Positions 1-6,161 of a stretch of 11,307 nucleotides of DNA are shown here, piece by piece; positions within the stretch are counted from its first letter, which is position 1, and each line of letters begins with the position of its first letter. Source of the DNA: CAVPGH01 sp046726955 (lineage in GTDB: Bacteria > Acidobacteriota > Vicinamibacteria > Fen-336). The stretch covers positions 1 through 11,307 of the forward strand of contig JBKPBQ010000603.1 in assembly GCA_046726955.1 (NCBI GenBank). Direction: 5' to 3'. The position numbers and the translations under genes are program-made. The notes under the pieces are model-generated. The model made no database searches. It worked only from the letters and a program-made list of their open reading frames with translations, and had not been told where the DNA came from.

Positions 1-446
1 GTGAAGGTCTGGCCGGGACGGTCCTTGTAGAGCCACGTCTCCGGTCCGCGCGCGCCCGTATCGCTGCCGCTCGACTTGCGGACGTCGTCGGGCTTGCCCA
101 GGAGGATGAGCGTGCGCCCGCAATCGGTGTCCGCGCCGAGCTTCCCGGGAACGCGGATCTGGGTGTTGGCCTCGTTGCGCGCGGCCGTGTACTGCTCCTG
201 GTACTCGTTCTCGGGGGTCTCCAGGTTCGGGTCGCGCCGCGCCCAGAAGATCTTCTGGAACTCCGCGCGGTCGACCTTCTCCTTGAGGTTCTTGTAGGTC
301 TTCTCCTCGTCCGGCAGCATGATCGGCCGGACATCGTCGAGCCACTTCTTGTCATCCTTGTCGAGCTTCTGCGCCCGCGCCGCCGCCGGGGCGACGAGGG
401 CGAGAGCGAGAGCGAGGCCAACCTTCAACGGCGTGCTGCAGGACAT
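1..446 (-). CDS. Exported GWxTD-domain protein, N-terminal part (runs off the window)
   Basis: The frame is open from ATG at 446 to the window edge, so only the first 148 codons are visible. Residues 1-25 form a signal peptide: a Lys after a short polar start, a Leu/Ala-rich core, and an Ala-Arg-Ala cleavage site before Gln26. The mature part matches the start of the GWxTD family: W-L-D-D-V-R-P-I-M, then L-P-D-E-E, then F-W-A-R-R-D-P-N, a conserved N-E, and an I-L-L-G-K-P-D-D turn followed by E-T-W. The family's name-giving motif reads G-A-D-T-D, so the tryptophan is replaced by alanine. An AAGGAG ribosome site (455-460) lies 8 nt before the ATG and fixes the start. GWxTD proteins are known mainly from genome surveys, as periplasmic or surface proteins of unknown function. 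The family call is fairly sure; the role is not known. Confidence 0.85.
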   Translation of the reverse strand, partial: MSCSTPLKVGLALALALVAPAAARAQKLDKDDKKWLDDVRPIMLPDEEKTYKNLKEKVDRAEFQKIFWARRDPNLETPENEYQEQYTAARNEANTQIRVPGKLGADTDCGRTLILLGKPDDVRKSSGSDTGARGPETWLYKDRPGQTF

Positions 447-474
447 GCTCTTGGCTCCTTGTCCGAAGACGGCG

Positions 475-504
475 ATTCTATTTCCGCAAGGCCCCGCCGT
501 ACAA
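475..504 (-). promoter_or_regulatory. Predicted sigma70-type promoter of the GWxTD gene
   Basis: On the minus strand TTGTAC (504-499) and TAGAAT (480-475) are 18 nt apart. The -10 box matches the consensus at 5 of 6 positions; the -35 box is weak. Transcription would begin near 468, leaving a leader of about 20 nt that carries the AAGGAG ribosome site. A second TAGAAT on the same strand lies at 540-535. The -10 and its downstream flank, TAGAATCGCCG, recur exactly at the response-regulator promoter (6119-6129). Confidence 0.4.
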
Positions 505-549
505 GAGCGAAGGATTCCCCGCCTCGGTCGTGCTATTCTATGGGTTGGC

Positions 550-1563
550 ATGCTGGGAAGAGCGTCGCGGGGCACGGCTGCCCTCCTCCTCGTCCTGGCC
601 GCCTCTCCCGCCGTCGCCGTCACCCCGCGTCCCCGTCGCGCGTCGCGGACACCGCCTCTGCCGAGCGTGATCGTCCCGCCCGACGCCTCCGAGCGCGACC
701 TGCTCGTGGGCGAGGCGTGCAAGCGCGCCCTCGGCCCGACCGACGGTGCCGCCGTAGCCATGGACCCGCTGACCGGACGCGTGATGGCGGTCGTCAACCC
801 GAAGAACGCGCTCCTCCGCGCCTACACGCCCTGCTCCGTCTTCAAGACGGTCGTGGCGATCGCCGGCCTCACGGAGGGCGTCATCACGCCCAGCACTGTC
901 TACAACTGCCAGAAGGGCTGCTCGATGTGGCCGGGGCACGGACCGATCGACCTGCGCCGCGCGCTCGCCGCGTCCTGCAATCCCTACTTCGAGTGGGTGG
1001 GCGAGACGCTCGGCTACGAGAGGATCCGGAAGTACGCGCAGCTCCTCGGGCTCGGCGAGCCCTCGGGCATCAACCTCACGGGCGAGACGGCGGGACGCGT
1101 TCCCGAGTCCGTGCGGCCGGAGCTCGTGGGCCACCTCTCGAGCCACGCGGCCGGCATCGAGACGTCGGCCATCCAGCTCGCCGTGCTCGTGTCCGCGATC
1201 GTCAACGGCGGGATCGTGTTCCAGCCGCAGGTCGGCGGCTCGGCAGGATTCGTCCCGCACGAGCGGTGGCGGCTGCCGGAGGGGACGCGCCTCGACGGCC
1301 TCGCCGAGGGATTCCTCTCCGCGGTGAACGAGGGCACGGCCACGGGCTCCTTCGACCCCGACGTGGTCGTCGCCGGCAAGACCGGCACCTGCGCGAACCT
1401 CGGCTGGTTCGCCTCCTACGCGCCGGCGGACCGGCCCTCGATGGTGCTCGTCGTGTTCCTCCGGCGCGGCAGCGGGCCGCAGGCGTCCGGCGTCGCCGGA
1501 CGCATCTTCCAGGAAGTCTTCCGGCCCGTCTCCGGGACCGTCACCGCCGCCGGCGGCAACTAA
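550..1563 (+). CDS. Stand-alone penicillin-binding protein, transpeptidase domain only
   Basis: This 337-residue protein has an N-terminal signal or anchor (Arg4, Arg7, hydrophobic 10-23) followed by a short Pro/Arg-rich linker. The rest is one penicillin-binding transpeptidase domain, which crosslinks peptidoglycan peptides in the periplasm. All three catalytic motifs are present: S-V-F-K at 96-99, S-C-N at 142-144 and K-T-G-T at 277-280. The usual class B dimerisation domain and class A glycosyltransferase are absent, making it much shorter than PBP2 or FtsI. SxN rather than SxV argues against a class D beta-lactamase. Cysteines sit beside all three motifs (C95, C143, C281), with others at C57, C120 and C124. 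The start is ATG 550 because the signal begins there; the frame runs open upstream but without signal-like or domain sequence. No clear ribosome site precedes it; a TATTCT box at 534-539 would give an almost leaderless mRNA. Its exact substrate is unknown. Confidence 0.9.
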   Translation: MLGRASRGTAALLLVLAASPAVAVTPRPRRASRTPPLPSVIVPPDASERDLLVGEACKRALGPTDGAAVAMDPLTGRVMAVVNPKNALLRAYTPCSVFKTVVAIAGLTEGVITPSTVYNCQKGCSMWPGHGPIDLRRALAASCNPYFEWVGETLGYERIRKYAQLLGLGEPSGINLTGETAGRVPESVRPELVGHLSSHAAGIETSAIQLAVLVSAIVNGGIVFQPQVGGSAGFVPHERWRLPEGTRLDGLAEGFLSAVNEGTATGSFDPDVVVAGKTGTCANLGWFASYAPADRPSMVLVVFLRRGSGPQASGVAGRIFQEVFRPVSGTVTAAGGN

Positions 1564-1567
1564 TCGC

Positions 1568-2590
1568 TTAGGGCCGCACGAGCTCGATCGTCACCGTCCG
1601 CGAAGAGCCGGGCGCGAGCTGCACGTCGCGCTCCTCGGTCCGGAATCCCGGCCGCACGACTTCCACTCGATGCGGGCCCGGGGGCAGCATGAGCTCGCCC
1701 AGATCGCCCGCCGGCCCCTGGAACGTGCCGTCCACGTAGACCGAGGCATCGCGGGGACGCACGTCGAGACGGAGCCGGCCGGCGTCCGCGCGATAGGGCT
1801 CGTCGCCGCCGCGCGGCGGAGGAAGTGCTGTCTCCGGCTCGTACCCGCCGCGGTCGGGGGGCTGGTCGTAGTCGCGATCGGGCCGCCGCTCGACTGTCTC
1901 CTCGCGCTGGCCGCGGCCGCCCGTCAGGTCCTCGAACGTCTCGTCGCCCGGACCTCTCTCGAGATCGCGCTGGATCTTCATCGTCTGGCCGGGCGTGACG
2001 TAGACGAGCATGCGGTGCGTGCGGTAGCCCTCGTACTTCAGCGTGATCTCGTGGCGGCCCGGCGCGACGTAGAGCCGCTGGAACATCCCGTCGAAGTCGT
2101 CGGCCACACCCGCGTAGTAGCCGTCCACGTAGACCTTCGCCTTCTCCGGCTCCACGAGCACGCGCAGCGCCGCGCTGTCTCCGCCCGTGCGGTACGAGTA
2201 GTAGCCGGGCCCGGGGCCGTAGCCGCCGTAGGGACCCCAGCCCGCGTAGGCGCCGTAGTAGTAGGACGGCCAGTACGGGTAGTACCAGCCCGGGTAGTAG
2301 CCGGGATAGTAGCCGTAGCCGTGATGCGGCCAGTCGGCCGTGCCGGTGCCGGCGCGCGGGTGCCGCTGCTCCGCGGTCGAGCGGCCGGAGGACGGCGTCG
2401 ACGAGTTGTCCGAGGACCCGCTCGACCCGGACGACTGTGGCGACGAGCTGCCTCCGGAGTGGTGTTGCGCGCCGGCGGACGAAGAAGGAGACGATCCGCC
2501 GCTGCGCGGCCGAGCATTGTCGGCCCGCGCTGAGGGACCCGCGGCCAAGACTCCTGCGGCCAAGGCCAGCATCAGGAACCGGACACTCAT
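1568..2590 (-). CDS. Exported protein with two PEGA domains and Ser- and Tyr-rich linkers
   Basis: A signal peptide spans residues 1-23 (Arg4, hydrophobic core, S-A-R-A cleavage site before Asp24). It is followed by a Ser/Gly-rich stretch (about 30-72), a Tyr/Gly/Pro-rich stretch (about 91-133) and PEGA domain 1 (about 142-210, with K-V-Y-V-D-G-Y-Y-A-G and an A-P-G-R-H-E-I turn). A charged linker (211-268, rich in Arg, Asp and Pro) leads to PEGA domain 2 (about 272-338, with S-V-Y-V-D-G-T-F-Q-G and P-P-G-P-H-R-V-E-V). PEGA domains are small beta-sandwiches on exported proteins, often linked to surface layers or the cell wall, with no enzymatic role. The start is ATG 2590, preceded by a GGGGGGAAG stretch. 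It converges on the transpeptidase gene with 4 nt between stop codons, so the two transcripts probably overlap. Domain calls are sure; the function is open. Confidence 0.88.
   Translation of the reverse strand: MSVRFLMLALAAGVLAAGPSARADNARPRSGGSSPSSSAGAQHHSGGSSSPQSSGSSGSSDNSSTPSSGRSTAEQRHPRAGTGTADWPHHGYGYYPGYYPGWYYPYWPSYYYGAYAGWGPYGGYGPGPGYYSYRTGGDSAALRVLVEPEKAKVYVDGYYAGVADDFDGMFQRLYVAPGRHEITLKYEGYRTHRMLVYVTPGQTMKIQRDLERGPGDETFEDLTGGRGQREETVERRPDRDYDQPPDRGGYEPETALPPPRGGDEPYRADAGRLRLDVRPRDASVYVDGTFQGPAGDLGELMLPPGPHRVEVVRPGFRTEERDVQLAPGSSRTVTIELVRP
2192..2320 (-). repeat. Low-complexity Tyr/Gly/Pro coding repeat in the PEGA protein
   Basis: This in-frame segment encodes residues 91-133, with 17 tyrosines among 43 residues, mixed with Gly, Pro and Trp. 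On the plus strand it appears as recurring gtagtag and gtagccg units. Short units such as Y-Y-P-G repeat, which suggests growth by replication slippage. Confidence 0.65.
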
Positions 2591-2757
2591 CGCTTCCCCC
2601 CGTTCCCAAGGTTCAAGCTGCCTCGCGAAAGAGCAAGAGACATGCCCGGCTCCGAGAGCGGTGTCGAACGCCCAACCTCCGTGTTTCGACTACGTTACGC
2701 GCCCCGCGCGCGGACGACGCTGTCACTCGGTCAGGACAGCCGTCGCCGCCTCCGGAC

Positions 2758-2763
2758 TATACT
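2758..2763 (+). promoter_or_regulatory. Probable -10 box immediately before lpxB
   Basis: TATACT matches the sigma70 -10 consensus at 5 of 6 positions and lies right before the first possible lpxB start codons (GTG 2766, TTG 2772). No good -35 box sits at the normal distance; the nearest candidate is GGACAG around 2734. If used, transcription would begin near 2770, at or beside the start codon. The reverse complement AGTATA is no obvious part of a promoter for the PEGA gene. Confidence 0.3.
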
Positions 2764-2765
2764 CA

Positions 2766-3926
2766 GTGCGCTTGCAGAACAAGCCTCGCCTGCTCCTCTC
2801 CTGTGGTGAGCCCTCCGGCGATCTCTACGCAGGCGAGCTCCTGCGACACGTTCGCGCCCTGATGCCCGGGCTGACCGTCATGGGACTGGGGGGCGACCAC
2901 GCGAAGGCGCACGGGGCCGAGCTCGTCGCCCACGTTCGCGAGCTCGCGGTCGTGGGTCTCGTCGAGGTCGTCCGCCACCTCGGCCGCCTCCGCGGGATCT
3001 TCCGCCGACTGCTCGAGGAGGTGGACCGCGAGCGGCCGGACCTCGCCGTGCTCATCGACTATCCCGACTTCAACCTCCGCCTCGCCAGCGAGCTGAAGCG
3101 GCGGGGCATCCCCGTCGTCTACTACATCTCCCCGCAGGTCTGGGCGTGGCGGCGTGGGCGCATCCACGAGATCCGGCGCACGGTCGCCCGCATGCTCGTG
3201 ATCTTTCCCTTCGAGGAGAAGCTCTACCAGGACGCGGGCGTGCCCGTCACGTTCGTCGGCCACCCGCTCGTCGATCTCGTGCGGGCCGCCGAAGACCACG
3301 AGGAGCTGCTGGAGAGCCTCGGCGTTCGATCCGCGTCTCCGGTCGTCTCGCTCCTTCCCGGGAGCCGGCGGAAGGAAGTCGCGCAGAACCTCCCGCCGAT
3401 GGTCGGCGCCGCCGCCGAGATGATCCGCCGCCGTCCCGACATTCGCTTCCTGCTCGCCGTCGCGCCGGCCCTCGACCGCGCGTCTCTGCGCGCGCCGTTC
3501 GGGACGCTGCCCGTGACCGCGGTCCAGGGGCAGACGCTCGCGGCGCTCCAGGCCGCGCAGGTCGCGGTCGTGGCTTCCGGCACGGCCACGGTCGAGGCGG
3601 CGCTCCTCGCGACACCGATGGTCGTCGTCTATCGCGTCTCGCCCGTGACCTATGCGCTCGGGCGTCCGTTCGTTCGCGTCCCTCACTTCGCGATGGTCAA
3701 CCTCATCGCAGAGCGGAGGGTCGTCAAGGAGCTGATACAGCGAGACTTCACGCCCCGACGGGTCGCGGCGGAGGCCCTGGGTCTGCTGGAGGACCCGGAG
3801 CGGCTCGAGGCCATGCGCGAGGACCTCTTGGCCGTCCGGAGCCGGCTGGGAGAGCCGGGCGCCTCGGCCCGAGCCGCCGAAGCGGTCCTGAAAGAGTGGC
3901 CGACGGGACGAAAAAGCTTGACATGA
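2766..3926 (+). CDS. lpxB: Lipid-A-disaccharide synthase
   Basis: LpxB joins UDP-2,3-diacylglucosamine and lipid X into the lipid A disaccharide at the inner face of the cytoplasmic membrane (GT19 family, GT-B fold). The 386 residues align along the whole length of E. coli LpxB. Visible family motifs are G-E-P-S-G-D (14-19), the V-V-G-L-V-E-V segment (62-68), I-D-Y-P-D-F-N (97-103, with the conserved acidic residue of the family), I-S-P-Q-V-W-A-W-R (121-129), F-V-G-H-P (163-167), L-P-G-S-R (197-201), S-G-T-A-T-V-E (271-277) and the C-terminal N-L-I-A then V-K-E-L-I-Q. Length is normal. The start is uncertain: GTG 2766 or TTG 2772, neither with a ribosome site; the first N-terminal beta strand follows both. 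No lpxA, lpxD or fabZ is adjacent, so lpxB stands outside the usual lipid A cluster. Its last codons contain the -35 box of the next gene. Confidence 0.95.
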   Translation: MRLQNKPRLLLSCGEPSGDLYAGELLRHVRALMPGLTVMGLGGDHAKAHGAELVAHVRELAVVGLVEVVRHLGRLRGIFRRLLEEVDRERPDLAVLIDYPDFNLRLASELKRRGIPVVYYISPQVWAWRRGRIHEIRRTVARMLVIFPFEEKLYQDAGVPVTFVGHPLVDLVRAAEDHEELLESLGVRSASPVVSLLPGSRRKEVAQNLPPMVGAAAEMIRRRPDIRFLLAVAPALDRASLRAPFGTLPVTAVQGQTLAALQAAQVAVVASGTATVEAALLATPMVVVYRVSPVTYALGRPFVRVPHFAMVNLIAERRVVKELIQRDFTPRRVAAEALGLLEDPERLEAMREDLLAVRSRLGEPGASARAAEAVLKEWPTGRKSLT

Positions 3927-3946
3927 AGGGGGGTTGAGTGTGAAAT
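3918..3946 (+). promoter_or_regulatory. Predicted promoter of the lipoprotein trio
   Basis: A perfect TTGACA (3918-3923), embedded in the last sense codons of lpxB, is followed after exactly 17 nt by TGAAAT (3941-3946, 4 of 6 matches). Transcription would begin near 3953, giving a leader of about 27 nt with a GAAAGG ribosome site (3966-3971) 8 nt before the ATG at 3980. The nonamer AGCTTGACA (3915-3923) recurs at 4655-4663, just before or at the start of the second gene. Confidence 0.6.
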
Positions 3947-3979
3947 TCTAAGGTACTTTCTAGGCGAAAGGTGTTGCAA

Positions 3980-4618
3980 ATGAAGAGAACCCTCCTTGGC
4001 TTCCTCACGGCAACGGCCTTTCTCGCCGGGTGCCAGACCATCACGGAAAAGCTCCCCACGAAGGCGACCGAGCCGACGATGACGATCCCGATCCCCTTCT
4101 TCCCGCTCTCGAGTCCCGCGCCGACGCCGCGGCCGAGCCCGACGGGGCCAGCGCCGACGCCCACTCCCGCTCCCACCGCGGCTCCCACTCCGGCGCCGAC
4201 CCCGACGCCGCCTCCGGGCGGCGGCAACGGGTGCGGCCCGCCGCTGCCCGGGCCGATCGGCCGCATCAACGCCGTCGTCCACATCAAGGGACCCAACATC
4301 ACGACGCTGGACTCGACGATCCTCGTGGGGCCCGACGCGGACTACTGCCGGCAGGTCGGGTTCACGGACGGGCGGCGGTTCTGCCCGGTGCGGGCAGAGG
4401 GAAATCCGGAGCGCGGACCCTGCGAGCAACTGATCTCCGGCACGGCCGAGGACACAGGGCGATACGGCCCGACCTGGCGGCGCAACGGCGCTCTCTGCGA
4501 CGGCGTCAACTGCGCGAACCACCCGGACAACCAGTACCTGCTCTGGGCCTACACGAGCGGGACCTACACCGCTTGCGTGCACGAGGTCTACTGCGGGGAG
4601 GTCGACGTCGACCGGTAG
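3980..4618 (+). CDS. Lipoprotein, first of three paralogs with an eight-cysteine C-terminal domain
   Basis: I do not recognise this family. The 212-residue product starts with a lipoprotein signal (Lys2, Arg3, hydrophobic core, lipobox L-A-G-C with Cys18 as lipid anchor). A linker of about 65 residues rich in Pro and Thr (P-T-P repeats around 48-79) follows. The C-terminal domain (85-212) has cysteines at 85, 123, 135, 148, 173, 178, 199 and 205. Motifs shared with its two neighbours are L-D-S-T, V-G-P-D-x-D-Y-C, G-F-T-D-G-R, C-P-V-R, G-P-T-W and N-H-P-D-N-Q. The even cysteine number and export suggest four disulfides in a secreted, membrane-tethered domain. The start ATG 3980 is chosen over GTG 3971 because GAAAGG lies 8 nt upstream and the signal peptide begins cleanly there. 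Likely first gene of an operon with its own promoter. Function unknown; a binding or adhesion module on a flexible stalk is a guess. Confidence 0.9.
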   Translation: MKRTLLGFLTATAFLAGCQTITEKLPTKATEPTMTIPIPFFPLSSPAPTPRPSPTGPAPTPTPAPTAAPTPAPTPTPPPGGGNGCGPPLPGPIGRINAVVHIKGPNITTLDSTILVGPDADYCRQVGFTDGRRFCPVRAEGNPERGPCEQLISGTAEDTGRYGPTWRRNGALCDGVNCANHPDNQYLLWAYTSGTYTACVHEVYCGEVDVDR

Positions 4619-4657
4619 GGGGCAGCACGAAAATCCGTGGCTTGAGGCGGGGTTAGC

Positions 4658-5392
4658 TTGACAGTTTTGCCTCGGCGTGTGACCCTGCACCCCGTGCACG
4701 CCGTCCGTACGCCCCGTCCGGGCTGGCTGGTCCTCGCGGTCCTCGTCCTCGGCCTCGTCGGGCTCGCCGCGTGCGCGAAGACCACGACCGAGCAGCCGTC
4801 CGACCAGCCGGGACCTCCGACGGGCAGCGGTCCCCTGACGCCCGTCAACCCGATCCCCGCAGCGCCCGCGCCCCAACCCACCGTGCGTCCACCTGTCCAG
4901 GCGACGCCCACGCCGCCCCCGGGCGGAGGCGACGGGCCGCCGGACAGCACTCCGCCGCCGGGCGGCGGAGACCCGGGCGGCGGCGACCCCGGTGAATGCC
5001 CGCCTCCCACCCCGCCACCGCTCGGACGGATGGCCGTCGGTCTGCTGATCGTCGGCAACGGCCGTCTCATCCTCGACTCGACGCCTCTCGTCGGACCTGA
5101 CGGGGACTACTGCAAGCAGATCGGGTTCACCGACGGACGGCAGTTCTGCCCGGTGCGGCCGGAAGGCAACCCCGATCGCTTCGCGTGCGAGGCCATGATC
5201 ATCGGACGCGCGCGGGACACGGGCCGCATCGGTCCGACGTGGAGCGCGAACGGCGCCCCGTGCAACTCGGGCGGCTCCGAGCCCTTCTGCACCAACCACC
5301 CCGAAAACCAGTTCCTCGTCTTTGCGGTGGGATCCGGGACGTTCCAGGCCTGCGCGTCCAACGGGGTGTGCGGGGCGTACCGGGTCCCCTAG
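4658..5392 (+). CDS. Lipoprotein, second paralog of the eight-cysteine family
   Basis: The product has up to 244 residues, with a lipoprotein signal ending in lipobox L-A-A-C (Cys39 counted from TTG 4658). A spacer rich in Pro and Gly, with G-G-G-D repeats around 89-112, comes next. The C-terminal domain has cysteines at 114, 152, 164, 177, 202, 211, 232 and 238. Intervals equal those of the first paralog except for the fifth-to-sixth loop, which is 4 residues longer. Motifs include L-I-L-D-S-T-P-L-V-G-P-D, G-F-T-D-G-R, C-P-V-R-P-E-G and N-H-P-E-N-Q-F. The start is unsettled: TTG 4658 has a GAGG at 4644-4647 but gives a long n-region; GTG 4679 or GTG 4694 would give a more usual signal of about 32 or 27 residues. 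The gap to the first paralog is 39 nt, so co-transcription is likely. The family is not known to me. Confidence 0.88.
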   Translation: MTVLPRRVTLHPVHAVRTPRPGWLVLAVLVLGLVGLAACAKTTTEQPSDQPGPPTGSGPLTPVNPIPAAPAPQPTVRPPVQATPTPPPGGGDGPPDSTPPPGGGDPGGGDPGECPPPTPPPLGRMAVGLLIVGNGRLILDSTPLVGPDGDYCKQIGFTDGRQFCPVRPEGNPDRFACEAMIIGRARDTGRIGPTWSANGAPCNSGGSEPFCTNHPENQFLVFAVGSGTFQACASNGVCGAYRVP

Positions 5393-5470
5393 CCTCGAAG
5401 ATTTCACAGTCGTCCATCGTGGGTTGGCGTACTCTTACGCAGCCGGGCCCGTCGCTGGGAGCCGGGGACT

Positions 5471-6082
5471 TTGGGGGCATCGTTGCCGCGACCGCCATGG
5501 GGTCGAGTCGGAGCCATCGCGATCGTCGTCGCGTCGTTCGGCTGCGGCTCGAATCCCCCGACGCCCGCTCCGCCCACGACCGTGCCGCCCGTGGCCGCTC
5601 CCTCCCCGACGCCGTCTCCGTCTCCGGCCGCGGAGCCGGAGGAGCCCCGGCCGACTCCCGAGCCCGACCTCGATCCCTCCGCGTGTCCGAGCCCGAAGCC
5701 CCCACCGCTCGCCCGCATCGACGTCGCGGTACTGATCGTGGGCGTGAACCGGCTGATCCTCGACTCGACGCCGATGGTGGGGCCCGATCCCGACTTCTGC
5801 GAGGCGATCGGCTACACCGACCGCCGGCGCTACTGCCCGCCGCGTCCCGAGGGGCATCCCGACCGCGCCGCGTGCGACAGCCTCCTCGTGGGCCGGGCGT
5901 TGGACACGAATCGCTACGGCCCGCGCTGGTTCGTGAACAACCATGGATGCGTGAACTACGCCGTCCGGCCGCCGTTCTGCGTGAACCACCCCGAGAACCA
6001 GTTCCTCGTCCAGGCGTTCGGCGCGGGGTTCTACGAGGCGTGCAGCCAATCGGGAGTCTGCGGGGGAGTGCGCGTCCGCTGA
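5471..6082 (+). CDS. Exported (probable lipo-) protein, third paralog of the eight-cysteine family
   Basis: The product has 203 residues, with a hydrophobic N-terminus (13-24) ending in S-F-G-C at Cys25. This is a poor lipobox, because Ser and Phe replace the usual Leu and Ala, so lipidation is less sure than in the first two paralogs. A Pro/Ser/Glu-rich spacer (28-70) is shorter than in the others. The domain has cysteines at 72, 110, 122, 135, 160, 170, 191 and 197, with the family spacing. It is closest to the second paralog: both have L-I-L-D-S-T-P, R-P-E-G-x-P-D-R, A-C and N-H-P-E-N-Q-F-L-V. TTG 5471 is taken as the start because GGGAG (5457-5461) lies 9 nt upstream; TTG 5483 is possible. 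The gap to the second paralog is 78 nt and contains TTCACA (5403-5408) but no -10 box at normal spacing. Confidence 0.87.
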   Translation: MGASLPRPPWGRVGAIAIVVASFGCGSNPPTPAPPTTVPPVAAPSPTPSPSPAAEPEEPRPTPEPDLDPSACPSPKPPPLARIDVAVLIVGVNRLILDSTPMVGPDPDFCEAIGYTDRRRYCPPRPEGHPDRAACDSLLVGRALDTNRYGPRWFVNNHGCVNYAVRPPFCVNHPENQFLVQAFGAGFYEACSQSGVCGGVRVR

Positions 6083-6095
6083 CGCAAACCCATTG

Positions 6096-6124
6096 CTGAC
6101 AATGCGGGGGCGCCTTGCTAGAAT
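6096..6124 (+). promoter_or_regulatory. Sigma70-type promoter of the response regulator
   Basis: CTGACA (6096-6101, 5 of 6) and TAGAAT (6119-6124, 5 of 6) are separated by exactly 17 nt. Transcription should begin near 6131, about 31 nt before the ATG. The box lies just after the stop codon of the third lipoprotein gene, so the regulator can be expressed independently of the trio. Confidence 0.65.
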
Positions 6125-6135
6125 CGCCGGGTTGC

Positions 6136-6155
6136 GGAGGCGTCGCCTCCGGAGG
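6136..6155 (+). promoter_or_regulatory. Ribosome site with adjacent leader hairpin
   Basis: The leader reads as three related blocks: GGAGGC (6136-6141), GCCTCC (6145-6150) and GGAGG (6151-6155). The first two can pair into a tight hairpin. The third is the ribosome site, 6 nt before the ATG at 6162. Pairing of the first two blocks keeps the middle CCTCC from pairing with the ribosome site, so the hairpin should favour translation. A regulatory switch is conceivable but not shown. Confidence 0.45.
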
Positions 6156-6161
6156 TCCTAG

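Noticed and set aside
550..1563. The transpeptidase as a class D beta-lactamase
   Set aside because: The second motif is S-C-N rather than SxV and no Y-G-N is present, which favours a penicillin-binding protein.
459..1571. A second plus-strand frame overlapping the transpeptidase
   Set aside because: It is almost entirely Arg, Ala, Gly and Pro and has no motifs, whereas the chosen frame has a signal peptide and all three penicillin-binding motifs.
2763..3686. A 307-codon minus-strand frame opposite lpxB
   Set aside because: It is the mirror of lpxB codons, of biased Asp/Glu/Arg/His composition, with no signal or motif.
3683..5407. A 574-codon open frame on the minus strand across lpxB and two lipoprotein genes
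   Set aside because: It runs antisense to well-supported genes, is rich in Arg, Gly and Pro without any domain, and is explained by the lack of stop codons in high-GC sequence.
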